Made by a program: the position numbers and the translations under genes | Assembly (NCBI GenBank): GCA_902589155.1 | Contig: CACIRV010000002.1 | Location: 1-64,000, forward strand | Direction: 5' to 3' | Length of the DNA: 64,000 nucleotides | DNA from: an uncultured Pelagibacteraceae bacterium | Lineage (GTDB): Bacteria; Pseudomonadota; Alphaproteobacteria; Pelagibacterales; Pelagibacteraceae | Part shown: positions 1-9,241 of the stretch, in pieces | Numbering within the stretch: the stretch's first letter is position 1 | How the letters are laid out: every line of letters starts with the position of its first letter | The notes under the pieces: model-generated | What the model was told of the DNA's origin: nothing | Seen by the model: the letters and a program-made list of their open reading frames with translations, nothing else | Database searches by the model: none

Positions 1-1100
1 TTATATCAGTATTATCAACTAGAAATTATGTAGAACAAATAAATAAACGATTTCACCCCACAGATAGAGGAAAATTGATATCAGCTTTTCTTGAAAAATT
101 GTTTTCTAAATATGTCGATTATAACTTTACAGCAGACCTAGAAAATCAACTAGATGAAATCACCAGTGGAAAAATTGAATGGGTGGAAGTTTTGAATAAT
201 TTTTGGAAAGATTTCTATGAAAACGTTGGAAGAGTAAAAGAAAAAAGAACACGTGAAGTATTAGATCTATTGAATGAAAGTCTAGGAGCTCTCATATTTG
301 ATAGGGATTCCAACGATTCCATAGATAGGAAATGCAAACTATGTTCTAACGGTGAATTAAGCCTTAAAAATAGTTTTAGAGGAGGAGCGTTTATTGGCTG
401 CTCTAATTACCCTGAATGTAAATTTACAAGACCTCTGTCAAAAGCAAAAGCTGCTGCTCAATATAATTTAGCTGAACCAAAATTATTAGGACAAAATGAT
501 TATGGTAAAGATATATATTTAAAAAATGGAAGATTTGGTCCTTATTTACAATACGAAAAAGAGTTAGAAAAGGTTGAAGAGATTCCAAAAAAAGGAAGAA
601 AAAAGAAGAAAAAAGAAAATGATCATCTTCGAAATGTCTCAATCCCTAAAGGAATTGAAGTTGATAGTGTTAATTTAGAACAAGCAAAATTTCTTTGTTC
701 GCTTCCAAAAGTTTTAGGACAAAATCCAGATACAGGAAAAGATATAACTTTAAATTCTGGAAGATTTGGTCCCTACTTAAAATGTGAAAATAAATCAGCA
801 AGATTAGAAAATGTTGAAGAGATTTTTACGATTGGTATTAATCGAGCTATTACAATGATCGCAGAAGCAAAGCCTGGCCGAATATCTTCGTCAATGATAA
901 AAGATCTAGGAGAACATCCGGAAGACAAAAAGCCTGTTAGAGTAATGAAAGGTCAATTTGGACCTTATATCAAATATAAATCATTAAATGCAACTATTCC
1001 CGAAGAAAAGGATCCAAATGAATTAACAATGGAAGAGGCTTTAATATTAATAGAAAAAAGAAAAGAATATGATAAAACAAAAAAAAGGAAAAAAAAATGA
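1..1100 (+). CDS. topA: DNA topoisomerase I, C-terminal part (5' end outside window)
   Basis: This is the C-terminal part of the type IA topoisomerase that relaxes negative supercoils. The reading frame is already open at base 3 and encodes the end of the catalytic core (a VEQINKRFHPTDRGKL-like stretch), so the TTG at 75 is not a real start. One four-cysteine zinc ribbon follows (CKLC at about 361 bp and CSNYPEC at about 420 bp into the window). After it come three topoisomerase C-terminal repeats, each ending in a G-R/Q-FGPYL/I motif. The protein ends in a lysine-rich tail. Its stop overlaps the next start (ATGA at 1097-1100), which suggests translational coupling. The repeat architecture is that of alphaproteobacterial TopA, so I am confident of the family; only the missing N-terminus limits the description. 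Confidence 0.93.
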   Translation, partial: ISVLSTRNYVEQINKRFHPTDRGKLISAFLEKLFSKYVDYNFTADLENQLDEITSGKIEWVEVLNNFWKDFYENVGRVKEKRTREVLDLLNESLGALIFDRDSNDSIDRKCKLCSNGELSLKNSFRGGAFIGCSNYPECKFTRPLSKAKAAAQYNLAEPKLLGQNDYGKDIYLKNGRFGPYLQYEKELEKVEEIPKKGRKKKKKENDHLRNVSIPKGIEVDSVNLEQAKFLCSLPKVLGQNPDTGKDITLNSGRFGPYLKCENKSARLENVEEIFTIGINRAITMIAEAKPGRISSSMIKDLGEHPEDKKPVRVMKGQFGPYIKYKSLNATIPEEKDPNELTMEEALILIEKRKEYDKTKKRKKK

Positions 1101-1366
1101 AAAAAATACTATTATTTTCAATATTTATAATTTTTACTTTCAATAGCTCAATATCTGCTGATGAATTAAAATGTAAAACATTTGATCTAAAATGCAAAAG
1201 TAAAAAATTTATAAAAGAAACAAAGGATTATCAAATAAAGGGTTTAGACAAAAGTAAGAAACAAATTGATAAAAATAAAAATCAAATTGAAAACTCTATC
1301 GAAAAAAGCAAAAAGAAATTGATCGAAAGACAAAAAAAAATAAAAGAAAAGCAAAAGAAAAAGTAA
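1097..1366 (+). CDS. small exported lysine-rich protein, function unknown
   Basis: An 89-residue protein that I do not recognise. Residues 1-20 form a clear signal peptide (KK, then LLFSIFIIFTFNSS, then SISA before DEL), so export to the periplasm is likely. The mature part has two cysteines close to its N-terminus (KCK and KCK, eight residues apart) and then an almost purely K/Q/E/I-rich, probably helical, basic tail. It overlaps topA by four bases (ATGA) and is followed two bases later by the RidA gene, so it sits inside a tight operon. The composition is partly low complexity, but the signal peptide and the ATGA coupling argue for a real gene. Confidence 0.7.
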   Translation: MKKILLFSIFIIFTFNSSISADELKCKTFDLKCKSKKFIKETKDYQIKGLDKSKKQIDKNKNQIENSIEKSKKKLIERQKKIKEKQKKK

Positions 1367-1368
1367 AA

Positions 1369-1821
1369 TTGAAAAAATTTAAAGAAATAAATATCGAACT
1401 TCCTGCTCCAAAAGATCCTGTTGGTGCTTATGCAGCTAGTAAAATTATTGGAAATTTACTTTATATATCAGGACAGATCTCAACAAATGATAAAGGTCAT
1501 CTAATAAAAGGAAAGATTGGAAAAGATTTAAATGTCGATCAAGGTTATGAAGCCGCAAAAAGATGTGGTTTAGCCATAATCTCACAAGTTAAAAAAGCAT
1601 GTGGTGACGACCTATCAAAAGTCAAATCATGTATAAAATTAACAGGATATGTCAATTCTACTGATGATTTTACAGACCAACCTAAAGTTATAAATGGAGC
1701 CTCAGAAATTATTGCAAAATTTTTTGATAATAAAGGTTTGCATACTAGAGCCGCAATCAGCTCGAATAGTTTGCCGTTAGGTGTAGCTGTTGAAGTTGAT
1801 GCAATATTTGAAATTAATTAA
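1369..1821 (+). CDS. RidA/YjgF/TdcF family protein (enamine/imine deaminase-like)
   Basis: A 150-residue member of the RidA superfamily, which hydrolyses reactive enamine/imine intermediates released by PLP enzymes. The family pattern runs from an N-terminal PAPKDPVGAY and NLLYISGQIS strand to the C-terminal LHTRAAISSNSLPLGVAVEV, where the conserved arginine is present. The length fits the longer, YjgH-like RidA subgroup rather than the 125-residue archetype, so the exact substrate class is uncertain. The start is a TTG only two bases after the preceding stop, with no ATG in a sensible place. The gene ends convergently with ugd, overlapping it by eight bases. Confidence 0.85.
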   Translation: MKKFKEINIELPAPKDPVGAYAASKIIGNLLYISGQISTNDKGHLIKGKIGKDLNVDQGYEAAKRCGLAIISQVKKACGDDLSKVKSCIKLTGYVNSTDDFTDQPKVINGASEIIAKFFDNKGLHTRAAISSNSLPLGVAVEVDAIFEIN

Positions 1822-3121
1822 TATCAGGTCTTCCTACAGAATAATATTTCATCTTTTTATCTTTCATTTGATCTAAATTATATAAATTTCTCAGATCATA
1901 AATTCTCAAATTGCTATTTTTATTTATCTTTTTAAAATCTATTGCTTTAAATTCATCCCATTCAGTGAGTAAAATAATTAAGTCTGCATTTTTGCAGTTA
2001 TCCTTTATATTATTTTCATATTTACAATTTTTAATTTTTGAAAACTCTTTTTTTTTACCTGAAGGATCATAATAGGAAACTTTTGCTCCTCTTTTACAAA
2101 GATAAGGTATCATTTTTAGGCTTGTCGAGTCTCTCATATCATCTGTATTTGGTTTAAATGTGACTCCTAAAAAAGCTATCTTTTTATTTTTGATATTGGA
2201 ACCAACTATTTTATGAATTCTTTTAGTGTGTAAATTTACTCTATTTTGATTAGACCTAATAACTGATTTAACAATTGAAAGATTTATTTTATTTTTATCT
2301 GCAATAGAAACTAAGCCTTTTGTATCTTTTGGAAAACATGAGCCTCCATAAGCTGGTCCTGCTCTTAAAAATCTGCTTCCTATTCTATTGTCAGAACCTA
2401 TACCTAAAGATATATCCTCAACATTAACTCCCGTTTTTTCGCATAAATTTGATATTTCATTTATAAATGTAATTTTTGTAGCCAGAAAAGCGTTTGAAGC
2501 ATACTTAATTAATTCTGCTCCCTTTCTAGATGTTGTAAAAAATTTAGCGCCCTTGCTTATTAAAGGAGTATAGAGAGTTCTCATTTTTTTAAATATCTTT
2601 TTATTATTTGAGCCAACAACTATTCTATCAGGATATCTAAAATCTCTAATCGCATCACCTTCTCTTAAAAATTCAGGGTTAGAAATTACTTCAAAATTTT
2701 TCTTTTTAAGTTTTTTAATTATTTTTTCTATTTCATCGCCTGTTCCAACAGGAACAGTTGATTTTGTTACAATAATTTTCTTGTTTTTTGTTGAAGAAAT
2801 GATTTCTTTAATCGATTTATAAACGTAAGATAAGTCTACTTTAAGAGAGCCTTTTTTGGTTGGAGTGCCAACACAAACAAAAATTATATCTGAAGAATTG
2901 ACAGCTTTTTTTAAATCTGTTGTAAAAATCAGTCTTTTAGCTATATAATTTTTTTTAATTAACTCATTTAAACCAGGTTCATAAATAGGTGAAATACCCA
3001 AATTTAATTTGTTTATTTTTGAAATATCTTTATCAACGCAATATACTTGATTTCCTATATCAGCAAAACACGTGCCGCTTACTAAACCTACATAACCTGT
3101 TCCTATCATACATAATTTCAT
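1814..3121 (-). CDS. ugd: UDP-glucose 6-dehydrogenase
   Basis: Oxidises UDP-glucose to UDP-glucuronate with two NAD+, supplying precursors for surface polysaccharide. The 435-residue protein shows the N-terminal Rossmann motif GTGYVGLVSGTCFADIG, the VCVGTP strand, and the catalytic cysteine in AGPAYGGSCFPKDTKGL (Cys262). The C-terminal UDP-binding domain has GVTFKPNTDDMRDS. All are typical of the UDP-glucose/GDP-mannose dehydrogenase family, and the length is normal. It lies seven bases downstream of galU on the same strand, so the pair converts glucose-1-phosphate plus UTP to UDP-glucuronate. The glycosyltransferases that may use this product lie 35 kb or more away in the window. Confidence 0.93.
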   Translation of the reverse strand: MKLCMIGTGYVGLVSGTCFADIGNQVYCVDKDISKINKLNLGISPIYEPGLNELIKKNYIAKRLIFTTDLKKAVNSSDIIFVCVGTPTKKGSLKVDLSYVYKSIKEIISSTKNKKIIVTKSTVPVGTGDEIEKIIKKLKKKNFEVISNPEFLREGDAIRDFRYPDRIVVGSNNKKIFKKMRTLYTPLISKGAKFFTTSRKGAELIKYASNAFLATKITFINEISNLCEKTGVNVEDISLGIGSDNRIGSRFLRAGPAYGGSCFPKDTKGLVSIADKNKINLSIVKSVIRSNQNRVNLHTKRIHKIVGSNIKNKKIAFLGVTFKPNTDDMRDSTSLKMIPYLCKRGAKVSYYDPSGKKKEFSKIKNCKYENNIKDNCKNADLIILLTEWDEFKAIDFKKINKNSNLRIYDLRNLYNLDQMKDKKMKYYSVGRPDIN

Positions 3122-3128
3122 AATATTA

Positions 3129-3944
3129 TTATAATTTTGAAATTATTAAGTTTGACTTAATGTAGCTCTCAAGAGTTCCTGAGTCCAAATATTTTCCTCT
3201 AAAGATATTTCCATAAAATTTTTCGCCTTTTTCGATTAAGGTTTTGATTGCGTCTGTGATATGTATCTCTCCACCTTTTCCTTTTTTTTGATTTTTTAAA
3301 ACAGAAAGAATTTTTTTAGGTAAAATATATCTTCCAATTATGGCATAATTTGATGGTGCTTCTTTCAATTTAGGCTTTTCAATTACTTCATTAATTGAGA
3401 ATGAATACTTTTTTTTGTCTTTAACCCCTAAGATTCCCCATCTCGAGACTGTTCTTCTTTCTACTTTTCTAGTTGCTATTACAGATCCCTTTGTTTTTTT
3501 ATGTAAAGAAATCATTTCCTTTGAACAATTTTTTTTAACAATTAAATCATCTGCAAGAAGCATCAAAAAATGTTTATCTTTTAAATATTTTTTACATTTC
3601 AAGACAGCGGCTCCTGTTCCATCGGGTTTATTTTGATATACAAATTTTATCATTTTTTGGTACTTCTTAATTCTTTTGAAAATTTCTTTTAATTTTTTGT
3701 CTTTTTTTTTCTTTTTTATTAGTTTTTTATAAAAAATATCATTGAAAAAATAATTTTTTATAGTGGGTCTGTTTTTAGGAACTATAAAAATGAACTGCTT
3801 GATTCCAGCTTCAACGCATTCTTCCATTATGTACTCTAAATTTGGCTTACCATTTAATGGTAGTAACTCTTTTTGAATTACACTAGTTAAAGGCAACAAT
3901 CTTGTTCCTAAACCTGCTAGTGGAATAATTGCTTGTTTTATCAT
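3129..3944 (-). CDS. galU: UTP-glucose-1-phosphate uridylyltransferase
   Basis: Makes UDP-glucose from UTP and glucose-1-phosphate. The 271-residue protein opens with the nucleotidyltransferase signature IPLAGLGTRLLPLT followed by QKELLPLNGKP. It also has NKPDGTGAAVLKC, the metal-binding LLADDLI segment and a VIEKP motif, in the order seen in bacterial GalU. It is slightly shorter than E. coli GalU (about 300). It forms a two-gene operon with ugd. The start ATG at 3944 is 38 bases from the divergent panC start, so both promoters must lie in or beside this short gap. Confidence 0.92.
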   Translation of the reverse strand: MIKQAIIPLAGLGTRLLPLTSVIQKELLPLNGKPNLEYIMEECVEAGIKQFIFIVPKNRPTIKNYFFNDIFYKKLIKKKKKDKKLKEIFKRIKKYQKMIKFVYQNKPDGTGAAVLKCKKYLKDKHFLMLLADDLIVKKNCSKEMISLHKKTKGSVIATRKVERRTVSRWGILGVKDKKKYSFSINEVIEKPKLKEAPSNYAIIGRYILPKKILSVLKNQKKGKGGEIHITDAIKTLIEKGEKFYGNIFRGKYLDSGTLESYIKSNLIISKL

Positions 3945-3982
3945 ATGATTCTCTTAATACTTAATATCACTACAGTAAATAA

Positions 3983-4798
3983 ATGAAAATATTTAAAAGT
4001 AAACATAAATTAAAAAAAGAGATTTCGAATATCAAAAATATATCTTTTGTGCCTACAATGGGTGGTTTACACAAAGGCCATATATCATTAATCAAAAAAT
4101 CACAAAGTTTTGGAGCCAAAACGTTGGTTTCTATATTTGTCAATCCTAAACAGTTTAATGAAAAGAAAGATTTTCTTAACTATCCACGTAATTTAAAAAA
4201 AGATTTAAAAATATTAAAATATTTAAATACTGATTTGGTTTATATTCCACACTTAAAAGATATCTTTTCATTTAAAGTTAAAAATAAGATTTTTTTAGAC
4301 AAATTTTCAAAGAAGCTTTGTGGCAGATCAAGAGAAGGTCATTTTAAAGGAGTGTTAAATATTGTTAATAGATTTTTAGAATTAATTAAACCTAGATATA
4401 TTTTTTTAGGTATCAAAGATTTCCAACAATCATATTTGATTAATAAACATATATTAAAAACAAAAATTAAAACAAAAGTAATTAATTGTAAAACAATAAG
4501 AGAAAAAAATGGTGTAGCCTGCTCTACTAGAAATAATAATTTAAACTTACATCAATATAAAATTGCCTCCAATGTCATTAAGTATCTAAAAAATAAAAAA
4601 AGAATGATCAAAAAAAATCTTTATAATTTTAGACTTGCTGATATCAAAAAAGATTTAATAAAATTAGGAGTTTCAAAAATTGACTATATAGAAGTATATA
4701 ATTTAAAAACTCTAAAAAAACCTAAGCATACAAGAGAAAAATTTAGAATTTTTATTGCTTTTTATCTTAATAAAACCAGGTTAATAGATAATATTTAG
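3983..4798 (+). CDS. panC: pantothenate synthetase
   Basis: Condenses pantoate with beta-alanine using ATP, the last step of vitamin B5 synthesis. The 271-residue protein has the HxGH motif within PTMGGLHKGH (His30 and His33), SIFVNPKQF, the GIKDFQQ substrate site, GRSREGHFKGV, and the C-terminal KMSKS-like VACSTRNNNL. The motifs and spacing match the cytidylyltransferase-fold PanC family. The sequence is very lysine-rich, as expected in this A+T-rich genome. It converges on mgtE, sharing a four-base overlap of stop codons (4795-4798). No panB is visible nearby. Confidence 0.92.
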   Translation: MKIFKSKHKLKKEISNIKNISFVPTMGGLHKGHISLIKKSQSFGAKTLVSIFVNPKQFNEKKDFLNYPRNLKKDLKILKYLNTDLVYIPHLKDIFSFKVKNKIFLDKFSKKLCGRSREGHFKGVLNIVNRFLELIKPRYIFLGIKDFQQSYLINKHILKTKIKTKVINCKTIREKNGVACSTRNNNLNLHQYKIASNVIKYLKNKKRMIKKNLYNFRLADIKKDLIKLGVSKIDYIEVYNLKTLKKPKHTREKFRIFIAFYLNKTRLIDNI

Positions 4799-6174
4799 TT
4801 AAGAAAATAATAAGAACCTAATCCTAAAAAAGATAGAAAACCTATCACATCTGTTATCGTAGTTACAAATACGCTTGAAGCTAAAGCTGGGTCGATGTTC
4901 ATTTTTTTTAAAGATACAGGAACTAGTATTCCAAATAAACCCGCTACAATCATGTTTAAAATCATAGATACACCAATTAATAAAGATAAACTTATTTCCT
5001 TAAACCAAAGATGTACAATTACTGCTGTAATAACGGCAAAAATAATTCCATTTAAAATTCCAATAATAAATTCTTTTCCAACAACTCGATTAAAGTTACT
5101 TGATGATAATTCTTGTTTTGCTATTGCTCTTATAGTTACTGCCAAAGTTTGCATTCCCGCATTTCCACCCATTGATGCTACTATTGGCATTAAAAAAGCC
5201 AAAGCAACCATTTGTTCTATTGAAGCTCCAAAATTACTTATCACCCAAGTTGCTAGTAGTGCTGTAAATAAATTTAATAATAACCAATTGAATCTTCTTT
5301 TTGTTTTAATGAGAACACTATCAGTTATTTCTTCATCACCAACACCAGCTAGCCTTAAAGCATCTTCTTCGGCTTCCTCTTGAACAACAGTAACGACATC
5401 ATCTGCTGTGATCATACCTACTAATTTATTATCCTTATTAACTACACCTGCTGAAACTAAATTGTAACTTTCAAATGTATGTCCAACTTCTTCTTTGTCC
5501 ATATTTACTGAAATTAAAACTGGCATTTCAGCCATGATAGAATTCATTTTTGACTCTCTGGAAGTTCTTAAGACTCTAGAGGAAGGTACCGTTCCTACAG
5601 GTTTGAAATCATTATCAACAATAAAAATTTCCAGAAATTCTTTAGGAAGATCTTTATTCTCTCTTAAATAGTCTATAGTTTGGCCAACACTCCAGTCACT
5701 AGGAACAGCTGTAAACTCTCTTTGCATAATCCTGGCTGCAGAATCTTCTGGATAACTTAAACCTTCTTCCAAGAGAAACTTATCTTTAGGTGGTAATTTT
5801 TCTAAAACTGTTTCCTTTTTATTTTTCTCTAAATTCTCTAATATTTTAATTGAGTCATCAGACTCAAGTCTTTTAATTATATTAATTATTGACTCAGTTG
5901 ATAAAAGTTGAAGAACTTCGCTTTGAATAGACTCGTTTAATTCAATAAAAATGTCTGGATCTATATTAAATTCTTCTAGTTCAATTAACTTAATTCTCGT
6001 CTCATTAGACAAATTTTCTATAAGATTTGCTACATCTGACTCATGCAAATCTTTAAGTGTTTGATTGATAAATTTAATGTCAGAAGACTGAATTTTTTCA
6101 GAAAAAGTATTAATAAATTCTTTATTAAAATCGAGATTGACCTTTTTGTTTCCTGTCGATTTAACTAAAGTCAT
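4795..6174 (-). CDS. mgtE: MgtE-type magnesium transporter
   Basis: An inner-membrane Mg2+ channel gated by cytoplasmic Mg2+. The 459-residue protein has an N-terminal helical MgtE_N superhelix (about 1-130), two CBS domains (about 130-250) and then about five membrane segments. The pore signatures GGNAGMQTLAVTIRA and FVTTITDVIGFLSF are present, including the gating aspartate in TTITD. I chose ATG at 6174 rather than the in-frame GTG six bases upstream, because an AGAGG ribosome-binding site sits at the right distance from the ATG and directly abuts the GTG. It converges with panC and diverges from lipB. Confidence 0.92.
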   Translation of the reverse strand: MTLVKSTGNKKVNLDFNKEFINTFSEKIQSSDIKFINQTLKDLHESDVANLIENLSNETRIKLIELEEFNIDPDIFIELNESIQSEVLQLLSTESIINIIKRLESDDSIKILENLEKNKKETVLEKLPPKDKFLLEEGLSYPEDSAARIMQREFTAVPSDWSVGQTIDYLRENKDLPKEFLEIFIVDNDFKPVGTVPSSRVLRTSRESKMNSIMAEMPVLISVNMDKEEVGHTFESYNLVSAGVVNKDNKLVGMITADDVVTVVQEEAEEDALRLAGVGDEEITDSVLIKTKRRFNWLLLNLFTALLATWVISNFGASIEQMVALAFLMPIVASMGGNAGMQTLAVTIRAIAKQELSSSNFNRVVGKEFIIGILNGIIFAVITAVIVHLWFKEISLSLLIGVSMILNMIVAGLFGILVPVSLKKMNIDPALASSVFVTTITDVIGFLSFLGLGSYYFLN

Positions 6175-6233
6175 AAACACCTCTGATTGTTTTTTGAGAC
6201 TAATAGTCCATAAAATGATAAATTACAAACTAA

Positions 6234-6846
6234 ATGAGCATAGAAGTGAAAATAAGCAAAAGACCTGTTTGCTACAAATTTGCTATGAATTTTCTTCATA
6301 AGCGCGTTGAGCAAGTAAAAGCTAACAAGAAAAGAGAATTGTTATGGATTTTAGAACATCCTACTACTTATACAGCGGGTATAAGGTCAAGTAGCGAAGA
6401 GGTTGTAGATAAAAAGATTAAGATCATTAATACTAACAGAGGAGGAAAAATTACACTACATAATCCTGGCCAAAAAATTATTTATTTTGTTTTGAATTTA
6501 AATAATAGAAAAAAAAGATATTAGAAAATTAATAAGCATAATTGAGAAAAGTATTATTGAATTTTTATGGCTTCATAAAATTAAGGGAAAAAAAGATAAA
6601 AAAAACATAGGTATTTGGGTAAATAAAAAAAAGATTGCTGCTATTGGTTTAAGAGTATCTAAATGGATCGCATATCATGGATGTTCAATAAATATAAGCA
6701 ATAATCTTAAACAATACCTTAAAATTATTCCATGCGGATTAAATAATCAAAAAATAACATCTGTATATAATGAAAACGGAATACTAATTAAAGATATTGA
6801 AAAAAAGTTAAAAAATATTTTTATAAAAAATATAAATAAAATTTAA
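6234..6846 (+). pseudogene. lipB: octanoyl (lipoyl) transferase, frameshifted at an A8 tract
   Basis: LipB moves octanoate from acyl carrier protein to lipoyl domains, the first step of lipoic acid synthesis. The first frame (6234-6524) carries the N-terminal half (LEHPTTYTAG, GGKITLHNPGQKI) and then stops. The other half continues in the next frame from 6517 to the TAA at 6844-6846. It contains the catalytic lysine in KKIAAIGLRVSKW (Lys133 after repair) and the catalytic cysteine in IIPCGL (Cys167). Dropping one A from the run at 6509-6516 restores one 203-residue protein of normal length with every motif intact. It may therefore be a sequencing/assembly error, a fresh mutation, or a gene read by polymerase slippage. 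The repaired stop overlaps the rluC stop by four bases. Confidence 0.85.
6509..6516 (+). other. A8 homopolymer, site of the lipB frameshift
   Basis: Eight consecutive A residues preceded by AATAG and followed by GATATTAG. With seven A residues the two lipB halves read as one frame; with eight the frame hits a stop three codons later. Runs like this are prone both to sequencing indels and to transcriptional slippage. Confidence 0.8.
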
Positions 6847-7751
6847 AATTCTCTTTTTAAAAAATCTTCAAAATTTTTATTGTATTTAGCCTTAAAATTA
6901 TATTGAGTATTATTGATCATAAATTTAATTTTATAAGCATGTAGCATCAAACTCCTACTTTTTATCTTAATTCTACTTAATTTTCTATTTATAAAATATT
7001 TATCATCTCCCACTATAGGATTGCCAATATTATAAAGCTGTTTTCTTAATTGATGTTTTCTTCCAGTAATTGGATTAAGTTCAACGTAAGAATAGTTATC
7101 AGATGACTTCAGAATTTTTAAATGAGAAATTGCTTTTTGTATTATTCTTTTATTATTTTCATATAAAATGAGATCATCTTTTAGTGTAGTTTTTAACTTT
7201 GAAACTTTGCCATGTGTTAATGCTACATACGTTTTGTGTATTTTTCTTATTCTAAAAAGAGAAGTAAACAATTGTGCATACTCTCTTGATTTAGCAACAA
7301 TTAAAATACCAGAAGTTTCTTTGTCTAAACGATGAACAATATAAGGTTTCTGGTTTAAAAAGTATTTTGAATCTTTTAATATATCGATTATATTTTTAAA
7401 TGATTTTGTTCCAGATTGAACAGCAATACCTGCAGGTTTATTTATGATAATAAAGTTTTCATTATTTTCTATAATAAAATCATTGTAAATATTTATTTCT
7501 TTTTTTGATGGTTTATATTTTAATATTTTAGGTCTATTATTTTCTTTAAACTTTGAAATATCATATATTTCAACTATATCGCCGTATTGTACTCTATAAG
7601 AAGATTTTACTTTTTTTTTGTTAATTTTTACTTTGTTTAGTCTAATAATTTTTTCTATTAATGATTGAGGAAGACTAATTATTTTTGCTTTAAACCATTT
7701 ATCAAAACGTGTGTTTTGATAATCTTTTTCTACAGTATATGTTTTTGGCAT
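6843..7751 (-). CDS. rluC: RluA/RluC-family 23S rRNA pseudouridine synthase
   Basis: Converts specific uridines of large-subunit rRNA to pseudouridine. The 302-residue protein has an N-terminal S4-type RNA-binding domain (about 1-75, including QSLIEKIIRLNKVKINKKK). The catalytic RluA domain has the HRLDKETSGILIVAKS motif (catalytic Asp143), ending in the GRKHQLRKQL and SLMLHAYKI motifs. S4 plus RluA and this length fit RluC/RluD; the exact target uridines cannot be read from the sequence, so the symbol is a best guess. It lies 12 bases downstream of rplQ on the same strand and could be the last gene of that transcript. Its 3' end overlaps lipB. Confidence 0.85.
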   Translation of the reverse strand: MPKTYTVEKDYQNTRFDKWFKAKIISLPQSLIEKIIRLNKVKINKKKVKSSYRVQYGDIVEIYDISKFKENNRPKILKYKPSKKEINIYNDFIIENNENFIIINKPAGIAVQSGTKSFKNIIDILKDSKYFLNQKPYIVHRLDKETSGILIVAKSREYAQLFTSLFRIRKIHKTYVALTHGKVSKLKTTLKDDLILYENNKRIIQKAISHLKILKSSDNYSYVELNPITGRKHQLRKQLYNIGNPIVGDDKYFINRKLSRIKIKSRSLMLHAYKIKFMINNTQYNFKAKYNKNFEDFLKREF

Positions 7752-7763
7752 GTAGAGCTAAAA

Positions 7764-8207
7764 CTATTTGCTTGCTACTTTTTGATCTGCTTTTTTTTCG
7801 TTTTCTTTTTTATCAATTTTTTTTGGTTTGTCGACTTTTTTTGCTTCGGGATTTCTATCTACTAATTCAATGACAGCCATTGGAGCATCATCACCAGTTC
7901 TGAATCCTGCTTTTAAAACCCGACAATATCCTCCTTTTCTAGTACTGTATCTTTTTGATAGCTCATCAAAAACTTTAGTGACCGATTGTTTGTTTTGAAG
8001 TTTGGAAAATAGTCTTTTTTTATTACTCAATATATTTTTTTTTCCAATTGTAATTACCTTATCTACTTGAGGTTTCAGTTCTTTTGCTTTTGGCAATGTA
8101 GTAATTATTTGTTCATACTTAATAAGAGAATTAAGCATGTTTTTAAACAAAGCTTTTCTGTGTTCGCTTGTTTTATTCAGCTTTCTATAACCAATACCGT
8201 GTCTCAT
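7764..8207 (-). CDS. rplQ: 50S ribosomal protein L17
   Basis: Large-subunit protein L17, 147 residues. The conserved N-terminus [23 protein letters not shown] appears in full (shown here only in part: RHGIGYRKLNKTSEHR), followed by the RxGDxAPMAVIELVDR-like end of the core domain. Beyond the core there is a charged tail of about 30 residues, rich in K, D and E, which is not needed for the fold. It is the last ribosomal gene of the supercluster and abuts rpoA with a one-base overlap, the standard rpoA-rplQ order. Confidence 0.97.
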   Translation of the reverse strand: MRHGIGYRKLNKTSEHRKALFKNMLNSLIKYEQIITTLPKAKELKPQVDKVITIGKKNILSNKKRLFSKLQNKQSVTKVFDELSKRYSTRKGGYCRVLKAGFRTGDDAPMAVIELVDRNPEAKKVDKPKKIDKKENEKKADQKVASK

Positions 8208-9241
8208 TAGTAATTATTTTCTTCAAGTTTTTTAGATAATTCAGCAATATTATCTGGTGGCCAATTTGGTATTTCCATCCCAAGATATAAAGACATAGTA
8301 TTTAAAACTTCTTTGATTTCATTAAGAGATTTTCTACCAAAATTTGGTGTTCTTAGCATTTCTGGTTCAGTTTTTTGTACTAAATCTCCTATATAGATTA
8401 TGTTATCATTTTTAAGACAGTTCATTGATCTAACTGAAAGTTCAAGTTCTTCGACTCTCTTTAATAAATTTCTATTAAATTCTGGCTCTGAAGATTTAAC
8501 TTCTTTAATAATCTCTTTAGGATCTTCAAAATTTACAAACATTGACAATTGATCTTGAAAAATTCTAGCTGAATAAGCTATTGCATCTTCTGCAGCTATA
8601 GTGCCATTAGTTTCCACTGTCATAACTAATTTATCATAATCAAGAGCGCTTCCAGCTCTGGTATTTTCTACTGAAAATGAAACTTTTTTTACTGGGCTAA
8701 ATAGAGAATCTATTGAAATTAATCCTAATGGGCTTTCCTCGGTTCTATTCTTAGGAGCTGCAACATATCCTTTTCCACTACTAATCATTAATTCCATGTG
8801 AAAATTTGTTTTTTCATCCAAATTGCATATAGTTTGTTCTGGATTTAAAATTTCTACTTCAGGTACAAGTGTAATATCTTTCGCTTTAACCTCTTTAGGT
8901 CCTTTTATATCTAGAATAATTTTCTTTGTACTTGTAGATGAAGATTTTATTGCTAAATTTTTAACATTTAATACAATATCCGTAACATCTTCTCTTACGC
9001 CTTTGATTGAAGAAAATTCATGAAGTACACCATCTATTTGAATAGCACTTACTGCTGCGCCTTGTATAGATGATAATAAAATTCTTCTTAAAGAGTTGCC
9101 AATAGTTTGACCAAATCCTTTTTCCAATGGTTCTGCGATAACTTTTGCAATAGTTTTATCTTCATTACTTGTAATTTCTAATTTATCAGGTTTAATTAAA
9201 GCTTTCCAATTTTTATCTATAACACTTGATGTAGTTTGCAT
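8207..9241 (-). CDS. rpoA: RNA polymerase alpha subunit
   Basis: The alpha subunit, which nucleates RNA polymerase assembly and contacts promoters and activators. The 344-residue protein has the N-terminal dimerisation domain ([32 protein letters not shown]). A flexible linker follows at about 235-255, then a C-terminal helix-hairpin domain with [19 protein letters not shown] and [16 protein letters not shown], the surface that binds UP elements. The length is normal for the alphaproteobacteria. It sits between rpsK (contiguous) and rplQ (one-base overlap) at the end of the alpha operon. Confidence 0.97.
   Translation of the reverse strand: MQTTSSVIDKNWKALIKPDKLEITSNEDKTIAKVIAEPLEKGFGQTIGNSLRRILLSSIQGAAVSAIQIDGVLHEFSSIKGVREDVTDIVLNVKNLAIKSSSTSTKKIILDIKGPKEVKAKDITLVPEVEILNPEQTICNLDEKTNFHMELMISSGKGYVAAPKNRTEESPLGLISIDSLFSPVKKVSFSVENTRAGSALDYDKLVMTVETNGTIAAEDAIAYSARIFQDQLSMFVNFEDPKEIIKEVKSSEPEFNRNLLKRVEELELSVRSMNCLKNDNIIYIGDLVQKTEPEMLRTPNFGRKSLNEIKEVLNTMSLYLGMEIPNWPPDNIAELSKKLEENNY

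Noticed and set aside
75-1100. topA starting at TTG 75
   Set aside because: The same frame is open from base 3 and encodes conserved TopA residues, so the gene enters the window already in progress.
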